Shown in pieces: positions 18,197 through 26,925 of a DNA stretch of 64,000 bases. Every line of letters starts with the position of its first letter. The first letter of the stretch is position 1. The notes below the pieces were generated by a model. It saw only the letters and a program-made list of their open reading frames with translations. It was not told the origin of the DNA and ran no database searches. This DNA comes from Paenibacillus sp. GP183 (GTDB lineage Bacteria > Bacillota > Bacilli > Paenibacillales > NBRC-103111). The stretch lies in assembly GCF_900104695.1 (NCBI RefSeq), contig NZ_FNSW01000002.1, positions 334,745 through 398,744 on the forward strand. Reading direction: 5' to 3'. Made by a program: the position numbers and the translations under genes.

Positions 18197-19036
18197 ATGT
18201 CAAAACTGAATCAGGATCGTTATCGTGAACTGGCCCATTTCTTGCGAAATCGTAGAAGCCGAGTTACGCCTAAACAAGTCGGGTTGCCTGAGACGGCTCG
18301 AAGGCGTACCCTGGGGCTTCGACGAGGGGAGGTCGCTATGTTGGCCGGCGTGAGCCTGGAATGGTACACATATCTGGAGCAAGGCCGTCATATTAAGGTG
18401 TCTGCGGAACTTCTGGAAAACCTGTCGAAGGTCCTCCAGCTGGATGAGGTAGAACGCAGGCATCTATTTTTACTGGCACGCAATCAGGAGCCTCCTATAG
18501 GCTTTGACATACAAACTAAAGTTCCGGCTGAATTACTGTCATTGCTAAATGCTCTCGGCACTTCTCCCGGCTGCATAACAGACGCCCGCATGAATATATT
18601 GGCATGGAATGCTTCGTTTAGTGCTGTATTTGGCGAGTTTGAACATAAATCAGAGCGGGAACGGAATCTAGTGTGGGTCACATTTGTATCAGAAGATTTC
18701 AGAAGTTTGTTGGGAGAGGAGTGGAAAGACCATGCGCATCGGGTGATTGCGCAGTTTCGAACAAATTATGCTCAATTTGTTAACGATCCGTGGTGGATGG
18801 AGCAGATTGAAGCCTTGTCAGAGAGCAGCCAGTTCCGAGCACTTTGGGATCTCCATGACGTGATAAATGCGCCAAACATACGCAAAACCTTTCATCATCC
18901 TGAGGCAGGTGTTCTTGTATTTGATTATATCTCGCTTCTGCAGCCGAGTACGATGAATTTGCTGGTATCGATCTACGTCCCTCAAAACGATCAACAGACT
19001 GTTCAGAAAATCCAGCAGCTCCTTGGTAAAAGATAA
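18197..19036 (+). CDS. XRE family regulator with MmyB-like ligand-binding domain
   Basis: The N-terminal helix-turn-helix (about residues 14-80) carries RRTLGLRRGEVAMLAGVS and EWYTYLEQGR, typical of the MmyB/PF17765 group. The C-terminal PAS-like ligand-binding domain shows NILAWNASFSAVF and FVSEDFRSL. AAAAAGGAGG precedes the ATG. Related actinobacterial proteins bind fatty acid-like ligands. The divergent SDR gene is the likely target. Confidence 0.9.
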   Translation: MSKLNQDRYRELAHFLRNRRSRVTPKQVGLPETARRRTLGLRRGEVAMLAGVSLEWYTYLEQGRHIKVSAELLENLSKVLQLDEVERRHLFLLARNQEPPIGFDIQTKVPAELLSLLNALGTSPGCITDARMNILAWNASFSAVFGEFEHKSERERNLVWVTFVSEDFRSLLGEEWKDHAHRVIAQFRTNYAQFVNDPWWMEQIEALSESSQFRALWDLHDVINAPNIRKTFHHPEAGVLVFDYISLLQPSTMNLLVSIYVPQNDQQTVQKIQQLLGKR

Positions 19037-19421
19037 GTATTAAGGGAGCAGTCGATTTTAGTAGTCAGGGAAGATATTAAGCAGGTAAAACCACACAAAG
19101 CAAGACGTACAAATAAGAGGCTGTCCAATAGCGGAGGGCTTTTTCGCCGTCGTTACGGCGAACCGTATGATGTATCAAGTCTAGGTCATTGCGCTAAAAG
19201 GATAACGATAGTGAAGTGATTATGACTGGAGCAGGCGCCGTCGCGACCTGCTCCTGTTCGTTCAAGTAACGGGCAGATTAGTTCCAAAATGTTGCAACGT
19301 GTCTGCATTCAAACGGAGTATAAGATACTGGTATAGTTATAATTCCCAATTTATCCCTATTATAGTAATTAATTTAATTTGATACTGAATTGTCCCGCAT
19401 TAAGCCTTATCCTTCTTCGCA
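19037..19421. other. Intergenic region without a recognisable gene
   Basis: The region contains a small GC-rich hairpin CGCCGT/ACGGCG (about 19152-19167) and one copy of the recurring 10-mer TAACGGGCAG (19267-19276). No coding frame is supported. Confidence 0.4.
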
Positions 19422-20447
19422 TCATTCTTTTGGTTTTTCTTTTTTTTCAACCAATTTCCTTTTGAAATCATCAGTGTTACACAACTTACCTACTGTATCA
19501 GTCCAAAGGAAATCTTGCTTTTTTGAAAAAATGAATTTTTCAGCGTACATCCCAGTAAAACTGTTAATCGCCGCAACAGTTTTTCTATTTGGTACAAGGC
19601 CGGACATAGGATGATAATCTTCAAACCGACCGAGTAAAACGACCCTCGGGCTAAGTGGTAAACTTACCTCGGTATTAAACATACCGTGACCTGGCGAACT
19701 GAAAAAACCTGTAACTTTAGTTACATTACGCAAACATACAGGATTGTCAGAGCAAATAAAATCTCCCATCATTGGCGGGCTAGTAACAACAGACCATTTA
19801 CGTCTACTGAGCGGTTCAATTATAACATCGAGACGATCCATAAAACTTTTCATATGATGATTGTTACCAAATACAACCTCATATTCATCCCTCTCAATAA
19901 ATTCTAATAACTTCTCATGAGTTAAATTGTTCTTCTCACCTGTCTTTTCTTCGATAATCCTTTTCTGCGATTCAAAATATTCTTTATGTTGAAAACCTAC
20001 ACGGGTTATCATTTTATACATTTCAGCCGTCATTTCACTGAAATGTTTTCTTCTGGCAGGAGTTCTTTCGCACAGAATAGCAATAAAGTTAATTAACCAG
20101 TTGTAGTCATCAGTGCCTGGTTCTGGAGCCATAAATGTCGCATTAATGTTTTTGATTATTCGGGAAGCATTTTCTTCTACCAATGAAAATGCTTCTTCAA
20201 ACGTTCTTGAGTCTTTGCCTTCTAACGTCTCAACAGTGTGAAAGTTACGTATGGCACAGTTCTCGATAGGCATATTATTTTTGATTTCAACTTTGAAACA
20301 TCCTCCGGGATGTCCAACACATGCATAAGCGTCAACCCTCTCAGCTAACGGGCAGGATAATGAAGAAGCCTGTCGAAATAAACACTGGAATATATTACAA
20401 ATAGACCTGGAGGATATTATGAAAACTGTAGTGGCGGTAATTTTCAT
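19422..20447 (-). CDS. DUF4238-type protein, N-terminus probably replaced
   Basis: From about residue 50 the sequence follows the DUF4238 pattern: helical ENCAIRNFHTVE...EEAFSLVEENASRII, then FIAILCERTPARRKHF, and GDFICSDNPVC before a strand-rich end. The family normally begins with a basic RQHYVPxxYL motif that is absent. The first 40-50 residues (down to CVGHPGG) look unrelated, so the 5' end may be a fusion to foreign sequence, and expression is doubtful. DUF4238 function is unknown, though members are common in accessory regions. Confidence 0.5.
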   Translation of the reverse strand: MKITATTVFIISSRSICNIFQCLFRQASSLSCPLAERVDAYACVGHPGGCFKVEIKNNMPIENCAIRNFHTVETLEGKDSRTFEEAFSLVEENASRIIKNINATFMAPEPGTDDYNWLINFIAILCERTPARRKHFSEMTAEMYKMITRVGFQHKEYFESQKRIIEEKTGEKNNLTHEKLLEFIERDEYEVVFGNNHHMKSFMDRLDVIIEPLSRRKWSVVTSPPMMGDFICSDNPVCLRNVTKVTGFFSSPGHGMFNTEVSLPLSPRVVLLGRFEDYHPMSGLVPNRKTVAAINSFTGMYAEKFIFSKKQDFLWTDTVGKLCNTDDFKRKLVEKKEKPKE

Positions 20448-20744
20448 CTTTAAAATGGAGCCAAGCGTTGACCTAACTGTATAAAAATTGTTCTCAGTTA
20501 TGAACCCTGTTTCTCAATAACACTAGAGGAAGTTCCTGTTCCTGTGATTGACAGGATCCCACTTCGTTTCTCTAATTCGTAACCGTGAAGTGGGACCATA
20601 AGAAACAGAAGCTGGAATCCTATTTCAAAACTAGGCTGCTGCTCTACCGCAAACCAGCTAATGGAAGGAGCCGGGGTATTTTTCCGGTGAAGATATTGTA
20701 ATTTATCTGCGTAAGTTGTAGCAATAATTTGGGGAGGAAATCAT

Positions 20745-21782
20745 ATGACTCAAGCTGGCTCGAGGCAACATGTAATTCCTGCAAGTCATATTGGAAGCTT
20801 TTCGAGTGGAACGGAGAGTCCTAAACGTAATCGAAGTATCTGGTTTCGAAGAGAAGGGATGCCAAAGGCTATTAGTGTAAAGGCAGAAAGCGTTGGTATC
20901 GATAAACATGTTTACACAATAAAAGATACTTCGCATATAGATGAGAGATATGTAGATAAAACTTGGGATTATATTGAGAATAACCTTTATCGTGGAGTGC
21001 AAGATTTAGAGAACCATATAGGGTCTCCTTCGCTTGATGGTCTTCTATGGTCAACGATACTTGTCCCGTTTGTTGCACAGTTGTTTATTAGAGGGAAGGA
21101 CTACAATCAAAACTTATTAGCAAGGGCCCCATATTTGGAGAAGTTAAAAGAGGTAATTAATGAGGAATTCTACTATGACAATATGAATATGAATAGGTTA
21201 ATAGACTTTCAAATTAATTGTGGACTTTTATGCTTCTCCTCATGGAGATTAGTACATAATCAAACCGATATTCCCTTTATCCTTAATGATCTGGGGTATG
21301 CCACATTCAACGGAAAGCGTTTTGGCGTTGACACCGGTTATTTGGTCCCCATGTCTAAAGAATTAATGCTGATTATTTACAAGAGGGGAATATTATCTAA
21401 GCCATTTAGACCTGTTGGTATTGTTAAATCAACAAGAATTCATTTACCTCAGAACGTTGTAAGAGATAAGTACAGAATTATGTATTTCAACGAACGGATT
21501 GCACAGTGTGCTATTAAAGAAATATACGGTGCTAAAGAAGATATTGTTAATCAACATTATTCAATATTTGAAGAAGGAAAAAATGACGCAGGAGTGGGCC
21601 CGATTCATATCCAACAACGTCATTTTAAGGATAAGGATTTGATCGGATTATTTAATTTATATTTGAATGTCTTCAACGTAGATGAGGCAACCAGAAAAGG
21701 AGCTTATGGCGGGAGGGAAATATATCTGATCGAAGATTCTAACTCGGGTGGCTCGTACGGATTTGGGTGGAAAGAGTTATAG
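20745..21782 (+). CDS. DUF4238-like protein
   Basis: The 345-aa product starts MTQAGSRQHVIPASHIGSFS, the RQHxIPxxxL motif that opens DUF4238 proteins. A conserved helical middle (KTWDYIENNLYRGVQDLE) and DIPFILNDLGYATF (the SDxP-like region) follow. GGGGAGGAAATC precedes the ATG. It is divergently placed from another DUF4238-type gene across about 300 bp that contains a CCCACTTC/GAAGTGGG hairpin. No enzymatic motif is clear, so no function is offered. Confidence 0.6.
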   Translation: MTQAGSRQHVIPASHIGSFSSGTESPKRNRSIWFRREGMPKAISVKAESVGIDKHVYTIKDTSHIDERYVDKTWDYIENNLYRGVQDLENHIGSPSLDGLLWSTILVPFVAQLFIRGKDYNQNLLARAPYLEKLKEVINEEFYYDNMNMNRLIDFQINCGLLCFSSWRLVHNQTDIPFILNDLGYATFNGKRFGVDTGYLVPMSKELMLIIYKRGILSKPFRPVGIVKSTRIHLPQNVVRDKYRIMYFNERIAQCAIKEIYGAKEDIVNQHYSIFEEGKNDAGVGPIHIQQRHFKDKDLIGLFNLYLNVFNVDEATRKGAYGGREIYLIEDSNSGGSYGFGWKEL

Positions 21783-21840
21783 GGACACAATAGCTTGAAC
21801 AACCAACCTCAAGCAGCTCGCCGAGGGCAGCAGTGCAACA

Positions 21841-23229
21841 TTGCACCAAACCTATTCGAAGGATGTTTTATTTACTCTCCGCATCCTCCAACACCAAACA
21901 CGGGGGTCTTATAGCGTGCTAACTAAAGAGGACATGCAACAACTAGTTGACTATGCACTTGAACATCGGCAAGACGTGGGGGCTATTTCGTTTCCCTTTG
22001 AATTGGCGAAACACCTCCAAGCCACAGTGCCGGACTGGAAAGATTCAGCGATTGAGGAGATTCGGCAGAGAATACAAGACATCATGCAAGACATCATTCT
22101 TCGGCACCAACCTTTCCATTCCCAAAACCCCGACATCACCAAAGTCATTTTAGAAGAGGTCAACTTCCAACTAAACACGAGGTGTATTCACTTACATACG
22201 CTAATTCCTATTCGGGGATTATCCGTGCGTCTTAATTTTCGAGAAACGATCGAAATTGACGAGGAAATCACCTTAAGACGCATACAAAGGTGGGAATGGC
22301 CAAAGTTCGACATGCTGATACAGGAAGTAGGATTCGATCTACCAGAGTTTGCTCTGGAAATGGTGAAGGAAATTAGTCCTAACATGATAGACAATGATTT
22401 TCAAGATGGAATCAATGAACTGGAGGCACGAACAAGGTTAATTCTCGGGATCTTACAATTCCGGTTCGGTCAGGGTATGAGTTTTCCTTGGATTATTCGG
22501 TTTGTTCCACAGTGCCAATTTGTAAAGGGACATGGCAAAATGATGGCACGGCTCTTTCCGATGGCTCCAGGTGATTATATCGCCGGAACACACGATATCT
22601 CTGAAGTGGGAAACATTCGTGAATTGCTCCGCAATCGCAATACGTTGGACGCCGTAACCCGTTATAAAATTGATATCGCCATCAACCGGTTTCATGAAGG
22701 AGCAAACCGCCAAAATATAGTGGACTGCCAAGTAGACTACTGGATTGCATTGGAGTCCCTGTTTGGAACAGGTGAGTCCGGACAATCTCGCCAAATGGCC
22801 TGTCGGATTTCATGCTTGTTATTTGGTGACCAAGAGAACGATGATGTTGTGAAAGCCTTTTTGTGGTTGGAAAAGTCCTACCAATTGCGATGTAATATCG
22901 TTCACGGAGACCATCACAGTAAAGATGGGGCAAATTTCAACTTTCTATACAAAATTGTGGTGCAAACAAAAGAAGTGGTGAAATGGACCGTTGAACGCTT
23001 GCTTCTGCTTCAAGTGTCCTATCAGGAAGTCCTTGAACAAATCAATAAACGCTCTCACCGAGTTAACTTGCCATCTAAGGTTAAACGTATTCTGTCTGAC
23101 GAAACTACACTTGGGTCTATTCTCACCGAAATGGACCAGGTGATGGATCGGTATCGAGGGCGAATAGAACATACAGGTGAGACAGTGTTTAATGATGATT
23201 ACGATTACTCTCTAGGCGAACAGACGTAA
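21841..23229 (+). CDS. Apea-like HEPN domain protein
   Basis: The C-terminal half reads VDYWIALESLFG, a Q-M-A-x-R helix, LEKSYQLRCNIVHG, and ends with charged helices. The R-x4-H in RCNIVHG is the HEPN signature, in the Apea-like arrangement, so an RNase function is plausible. The N-terminal 280 residues contain an uncharacterised domain. No good ribosome binding site precedes the TTG at 21841; the ATG at 21932 after AAAGAGGAC is an alternative. It follows the DUF4238-like gene by 58 bp. Confidence 0.65.
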   Translation: MHQTYSKDVLFTLRILQHQTRGSYSVLTKEDMQQLVDYALEHRQDVGAISFPFELAKHLQATVPDWKDSAIEEIRQRIQDIMQDIILRHQPFHSQNPDITKVILEEVNFQLNTRCIHLHTLIPIRGLSVRLNFRETIEIDEEITLRRIQRWEWPKFDMLIQEVGFDLPEFALEMVKEISPNMIDNDFQDGINELEARTRLILGILQFRFGQGMSFPWIIRFVPQCQFVKGHGKMMARLFPMAPGDYIAGTHDISEVGNIRELLRNRNTLDAVTRYKIDIAINRFHEGANRQNIVDCQVDYWIALESLFGTGESGQSRQMACRISCLLFGDQENDDVVKAFLWLEKSYQLRCNIVHGDHHSKDGANFNFLYKIVVQTKEVVKWTVERLLLLQVSYQEVLEQINKRSHRVNLPSKVKRILSDETTLGSILTEMDQVMDRYRGRIEHTGETVFNDDYDYSLGEQT

Positions 23230-23237
23230 AAGAAAAA

Positions 23238-23275
23238 GCCACTTATCGAACTCTGAATTCGCAAGTGGCTTTTAA
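23238..23275. terminator. Bidirectional terminator overlapping a stop codon
   Basis: GCCACTT (23238-23244) pairs with AAGTGGC (23263-23269), with inner CGAA/TTCG pairing. The T-run is strong on the minus side. The stop of the small minus-strand gene lies inside it. Confidence 0.7.
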
Positions 23276-23440
23276 ATATCTTGACTCATTCATAAATGAG
23301 ACAGAGTCATTTGTATGAGATTCAATAACACCGGCGTAATCAATGATCGCCTCGTCTTGCCATACTTCAATCTTAAGCCCAAACATTATGGCATTATCGA
23401 AGTCGGCAGAGGTGCGAAGTGTGCTACCACTTGAGTACAT
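23243..23440 (-). CDS. Small hypothetical protein (65 aa)
   Basis: Acidic 65-aa product (ADFDNAIMFGLKIEVWQDEA) of unknown function. AGGAGG sits 4 bp before the ATG, and the stop is in a terminator hairpin, so this is a real expression unit. The upstream small gene ends within its ribosome binding site, which implies coupled translation. Confidence 0.6.
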   Translation of the reverse strand: MYSSGSTLRTSADFDNAIMFGLKIEVWQDEAIIDYAGVIESHTNDSVSFMNESRYLKATCEFRVR

Positions 23441-23448
23441 GGATCCTC

Positions 23449-23580
23449 CTATTTATACTCTTTCTTTTTCTTCGATGGTTTTTGATTAAGCATATTTATT
23501 GTACTTCCTTGAGATGTAACGCTGGAAGGGACAGTTTTCTTCTTTGCTTCTTTCTTTGCATCTTTGCCTTTTGTCATCAT
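23449..23580 (-). CDS. Tiny lysine-rich basic protein (43 aa)
   Basis: A perfect AGGAGGTGAT precedes two adjacent ATG codons; spacing favours the second (23577). The product starts MTKGKDAKKEAKKKTVPSVT and ends KPSKKKKEYK, and it is strongly basic. Its TAG is part of the next gene's ribosome binding site. The function is unknown. Confidence 0.6.
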   Translation of the reverse strand: MMTKGKDAKKEAKKKTVPSSVTSQGSTINMLNQKPSKKKKEYK

Positions 23581-23683
23581 ATCACCTCCTGGATAATCAG
23601 AATAATTCGACAATTTTTCGGACATATTTTCACGACATTGATATGTAAGAAAGAAGGCCGCACGTTAGCGACCCCCCATCGAA

Positions 23684-23853
23684 CTATTCGATTTTGCCCT
23701 CCAAAATTTTAACTCCACGTTTAGCCGGGCGAATCGGTTGATCTAGCTCGACTCGTTCGTGCGTACTGGTTTTTTTACTAATCGCTGTTCTAATATTTTC
23801 GGAGATACAGTCTTCTTCCTTCCAAACATCCTTCCAAAAATCTTACCAAACAT
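23684..23853 (-). pseudogene. Small basic protein, frameshifted at an A7 run
   Basis: AAGGCGGTGAT precedes an ATG opening MFGKIFGRMFGRKKTVSPKI, which stops after 36 codons at 23743. If one A is added at the A7 run (complement of 23769-23775), the frame continues as THERVELDQPIRPAKRGVKI and ends at 23684. The second half reads like genuine coding sequence. It is either a frameshift mutation or slippage-dependent expression. Confidence 0.45.
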
Positions 23854-23870
23854 CCCAATCACCGCCTTCG

Positions 23871-24065
23871 TTAATTGGTGTTACGACAGTCGTCATGTGG
23901 AAAAGCTGCGGGCTCTTGCAGGTATTGGACCAGTGCTGGGCTTGTATGCAGTATATCTGCCAATATGGCATTCCAAAGCTCCCCGTAGCTGTGCTCAAAA
24001 TCGTCGAGATCTCCACTTACTAGGCAATCCAGCATATCTTTAAGCTGATCGAGCGGGATAATCAT
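23871..24065 (-). CDS. Small acidic hypothetical protein (64 aa)
   Basis: The product begins MIIPLDQLKDMLDCLVSGDL, is acidic and mostly helical. GGAAGAA directly precedes the ATG (weak). It heads a run of four tiny minus-strand genes down to 23243. I do not recognise it. Confidence 0.45.
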   Translation of the reverse strand: MIIPLDQLKDMLDCLVSGDLDDFEHSYGELWNAILADILHTSPALVQYLQEPAAFPHDDCRNTN

Positions 24066-24292
24066 TTCTTCCAGTTTGCCACATATTGCAATATAAAGAA
24101 AGCGGATTTGGATGGGATTAATGGAGTGGGAAAGGGAGAGAAAATATTACCAGTTTATATGAGAGTATACTATAATCATTATTAACAATATTTTGGGTAG
24201 AAAAGGATATAAATAAGATGTATGAAATGATCAGTAATCGAAGTAATTAAGTTGAAATGATTAAAACGAAAAACTAAGGAGGATCATAATAA

Positions 24293-25339
24293 TTGATTAC
24301 ATTTAAAAAGTGCCCAATTTGTGAAAATGAAAAAGAACAGATAGAAATAGAGTTATACCTTACTTCTTCAGATATTTATGAGATATCATGTAAAATATGT
24401 GGGGATTATTTGATAACCTTTATAGAAAAAGAAGCCTTAAAACATAAAAATATTAACGATAGGGTCAAGTTATCGTCTTTCTTTAGAGAAAGAACGATTC
24501 ATAATAATAATGTAAAACTTGTGTTTGGTCAAAAGACCGATCTATTTCCAGGAAGCTACTCCCATCTTTTAAATTTACCGTTTATTTCTTACGAAGATGT
24601 GATAAAAAGCTTTCCAGATCATATTTCTGAACGCTTGGATCGTACTCTTTTAAACCTTTATAAATTATCAAAATATACCGGGGATGAGGTATTCATTAAT
24701 GATACGGATTACCCAATTTTCTATCCGGATTCGATTGATTTAAAAGCAACTAAATTTATTATGAAGTATCTATTTTATGATAATTTAGTTGAAGGAAATA
24801 ATGATCTGCCTGGAACGCTTACGGTGACAGCGAAGGGACTTGCAAGAATATATGAAATTGAAAAAGGAATAAATATAAATCCTCCTCAAGCATTCACGGC
24901 AATGTGGTTTGATCCAAGTATGGGTTATTATTGGGAGAATGGCTTTGAAAAGGCCATAAAAGCTTGTGACTATTTCCCCAGGAGAATTGATAGTAAAGAG
25001 CACAATGGGAAAATTTGTGACGAGATAATTGTTGAAATTAGGAAAAGTAAGTTTGTGATATGCGATTTTACTGGACACCGAGGCGGTGTATATTTTGAGG
25101 CAGGTTATGCATTAGGTATGGGTTTACCCGTTATTTGGACATGCCAAGAGGAATGGTTTAATAAGGTAGTAGACAAACAGATTGAAGCGAAAACCATAGA
25201 TGGTCAACTAATAAGTGTAATAATTCAAGATGAACGAAAAGTTCATTTTGACATTGACCATTATAACTTTATTGTATGGAAAGATGAGGTAGACCTGTTT
25301 GAAAAACTTCAAAATAGAATAAAAGCAACTATCGTTTAA
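24293..25339 (+). CDS. Zinc-ribbon protein with deoxyribosyltransferase/TIR-like C-terminal domain
   Basis: The N-terminus has two Cys pairs, CPIC and CKIC (residues 8-11 and about 34-37), a likely zinc ribbon. The middle is helical. From about residue 195 the fold reads FTAMWFDPSM, SKFVICDFTGHRGGVYFEAG and YALGMGLPVIWTC, matching nucleoside 2-deoxyribosyltransferase-like domains, with the Glu in YFEAG as putative catalytic residue. Such domains are related to TIR-type NAD-cleaving effectors. AAGGAGG supports the TTG start. A defence or signalling role is inference. Confidence 0.65.
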   Translation: MITFKKCPICENEKEQIEIELYLTSSDIYEISCKICGDYLITFIEKEALKHKNINDRVKLSSFFRERTIHNNNVKLVFGQKTDLFPGSYSHLLNLPFISYEDVIKSFPDHISERLDRTLLNLYKLSKYTGDEVFINDTDYPIFYPDSIDLKATKFIMKYLFYDNLVEGNNDLPGTLTVTAKGLARIYEIEKGININPPQAFTAMWFDPSMGYYWENGFEKAIKACDYFPRRIDSKEHNGKICDEIIVEIRKSKFVICDFTGHRGGVYFEAGYALGMGLPVIWTCQEEWFNKVVDKQIEAKTIDGQLISVIIQDERKVHFDIDHYNFIVWKDEVDLFEKLQNRIKATIV

Positions 25340-25358
25340 AGGAAACGTTCGGAAAAAT

Positions 25359-25400
25359 CCCCACCAGTGAGCCAGTGGGGTGTTAAACAGATTTTTTTCA
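25359..25400 (+). terminator. Probable terminator
   Basis: CCCCAC (25359-25364) pairs with GTGGGG (25375-25380), with a T7 run about 13 bp later. Confidence 0.45.
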
Positions 25401-25464
25401 TTTTAGTATTTCATCTTTGCAATATACCTATAAATTATTGGTATTACACATAGGAGGTAAATGA

Positions 25465-26178
25465 GTGTCAGATTCCAACCAAGTAGTAATTGAACGTCCT
25501 GAAATCGGCCAATGGTTAGATATTACAGTTACATTTACAAAAGAGGATTCTGAACCAGACCCAAAAGGTATAAAAGGCTCTTATGGTGTAACCTATGTTC
25601 TTGGACCAACATCTTATTCTGTAGATAACGCTAATTTCGAGTTCGATATCATTCAAAAAGGCGATTCTTTTTTACAATTTTACAATCCAGATTTACCGAT
25701 TGAAAATCAGTATACCGGAGTAAAAATAGATGTAATGGGACCGGATGGGGGATCAGCAAAATGCGAAATTCGTACAAATAGTAAGGGGAGGATGTCTCAA
25801 ATTTGCTTCCCGGCTATTATGGCGGAAAGTTTTAACAACGCTGAAAGTAAAGCTTATAATCTGATTCAACCCATATTAGGATGGATTTCTTTACAGTACG
25901 ACATCCCAGTTGAAATCACTCAAATTCATACTGTGGAGCATTCAACTTCTAGTGTTAGAAACAGTGCTTTTGTAAGTCCAAAGATAAAAGGTCTTGGTCC
26001 AATTCCGGAATTTAACCTTGGCTTTCAACGAAGGCTCGATATAAACAAAGTTCTTATCTTCCCCAGTAACAAGCTGCTTAGCTATGCCGTAAAATGCCTT
26101 TTTGTGTTTAGGAGGTACCCCAAGCTCAATGATACCAGCGGCCCTCTTCTTACCATTCTCCTCTACCTGGACAAGTAA
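25465..26178 (+). pseudogene. Hypothetical protein, 3' end replaced by antisense ligase sequence
   Basis: AGGAGG precedes a GTG opening MSDSNQVVIERPEIGQWLDI, a strand-rich protein of unknown family. It looks natural to about residue 175 (near position 25990). After that point the frame simply reads the reverse complement of the ligase gene (FNLGFQRRLDINKV), so the last 60 residues are not native. The gene is truncated by a DNA junction. Confidence 0.65.
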
Positions 26179-26808
26179 GCCGAATTCATCCTTACGGTAC
26201 CCTGAAATAAAAACTTCAGCGGCTTCATACCGAACTATCTTTAGCCAATCGGAGCTACGTTTGCTTACGTACAAGCTGTTCTTTCTCTTGGCAACAATGC
26301 CCTCCATTTTCTTATCACAAATAACACTGTACAGATCTGTTCCGTTGTTCTCAGTATATGGAATAACGCTTAAGAAGGGATTTGGTTTGATTATTGATTC
26401 GAGGATAGATTTACGCTTTATCAATGGTAACCGGCGCAGATCCCGACCATTATGTCTTAATACATCAAAAACAATATAATGCACGGGCATAGTTCTTGCC
26501 ACTGCATTTATTTTTGTTTGCTTGGATAGTTGGAATCTCTCCATGACACTCTCAAAATCTATTACTCCAGTTGTTGGATCTATGCTGCAGACTTCCCCAT
26601 CCAGAATAACATCATCCCCTGACATAGCAGGATTCCAGAGTTCCGGATATTTCCGGGTACATTCATTATTGTGCCTGGTGAATAATCTAGTTTCACCTTT
26701 TTTATAAGTCATTATCAATCTATGGCCATCTATTTTGGGTTCGAATAAATAGGCGGGATCGTTAAAAGGTGCGTCGCTCTTCTCGAGTAACATTGGGGAA
26801 ATAAACAT
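25942..26808 (-). CDS. ATP-dependent DNA ligase (LigD-type ligase domain), 3' truncated
   Basis: The adenylation motif FEPKIDGHRL holds the nucleophile Lys. Downstream motifs DGEV, MEGIVAKR and SDWLKIV follow, then the OB part ending KVKFRNWTK. The last about 16 residues (TFYLWTYKSTV) come from the opposite-strand gene, so the normal C-terminus is lost. I prefer the start MFISPMLL at 26808, because GGTGAT lies 6 bp upstream; the frame runs open to 27039 but that part is antisense to the SRAP gene. Such ligases serve end joining or repair. Activity is uncertain. Confidence 0.75.
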   Translation of the reverse strand: MFISPMLLEKSDAPFNDPAYLFEPKIDGHRLIMTYKKGETRLFTRHNNECTRKYPELWNPAMSGDDVILDGEVCSIDPTTGVIDFESVMERFQLSKQTKINAVARTMPVHYIVFDVLRHNGRDLRRLPLIKRKSILESIIKPNPFLSVIPYTENNGTDLYSVICDKKMEGIVAKRKNSLYVSKRSSDWLKIVRYEAAEVFISGYRKDEFGLLVQVEENGKKRAAGIIELGVPPKHKKAFYGIAKQLVTGEDKNFVYIEPSLKAKVKFRNWTKTFYLWTYKSTVSNTRS

Positions 26809-26925
26809 AGTTGCATCACCAATGTTCATTTTATCAATTGTTATTTCATTCGTGGAGTGGTAATTAGAGGGATCACGTGGGTAATAGTAAGGAAAATGGT
26901 ATAATCCCAATGGGAGGGGATCTAT

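Noticed and set aside
20419..20484. A 21-codon plus-strand frame (MKTVVAVIFIFKMEPSVDLT) after GGAGG
   Set aside because: Good ribosome binding site, but it overlaps the doubtful 5' end of the DUF4238 gene on the other strand and has no support as a gene.
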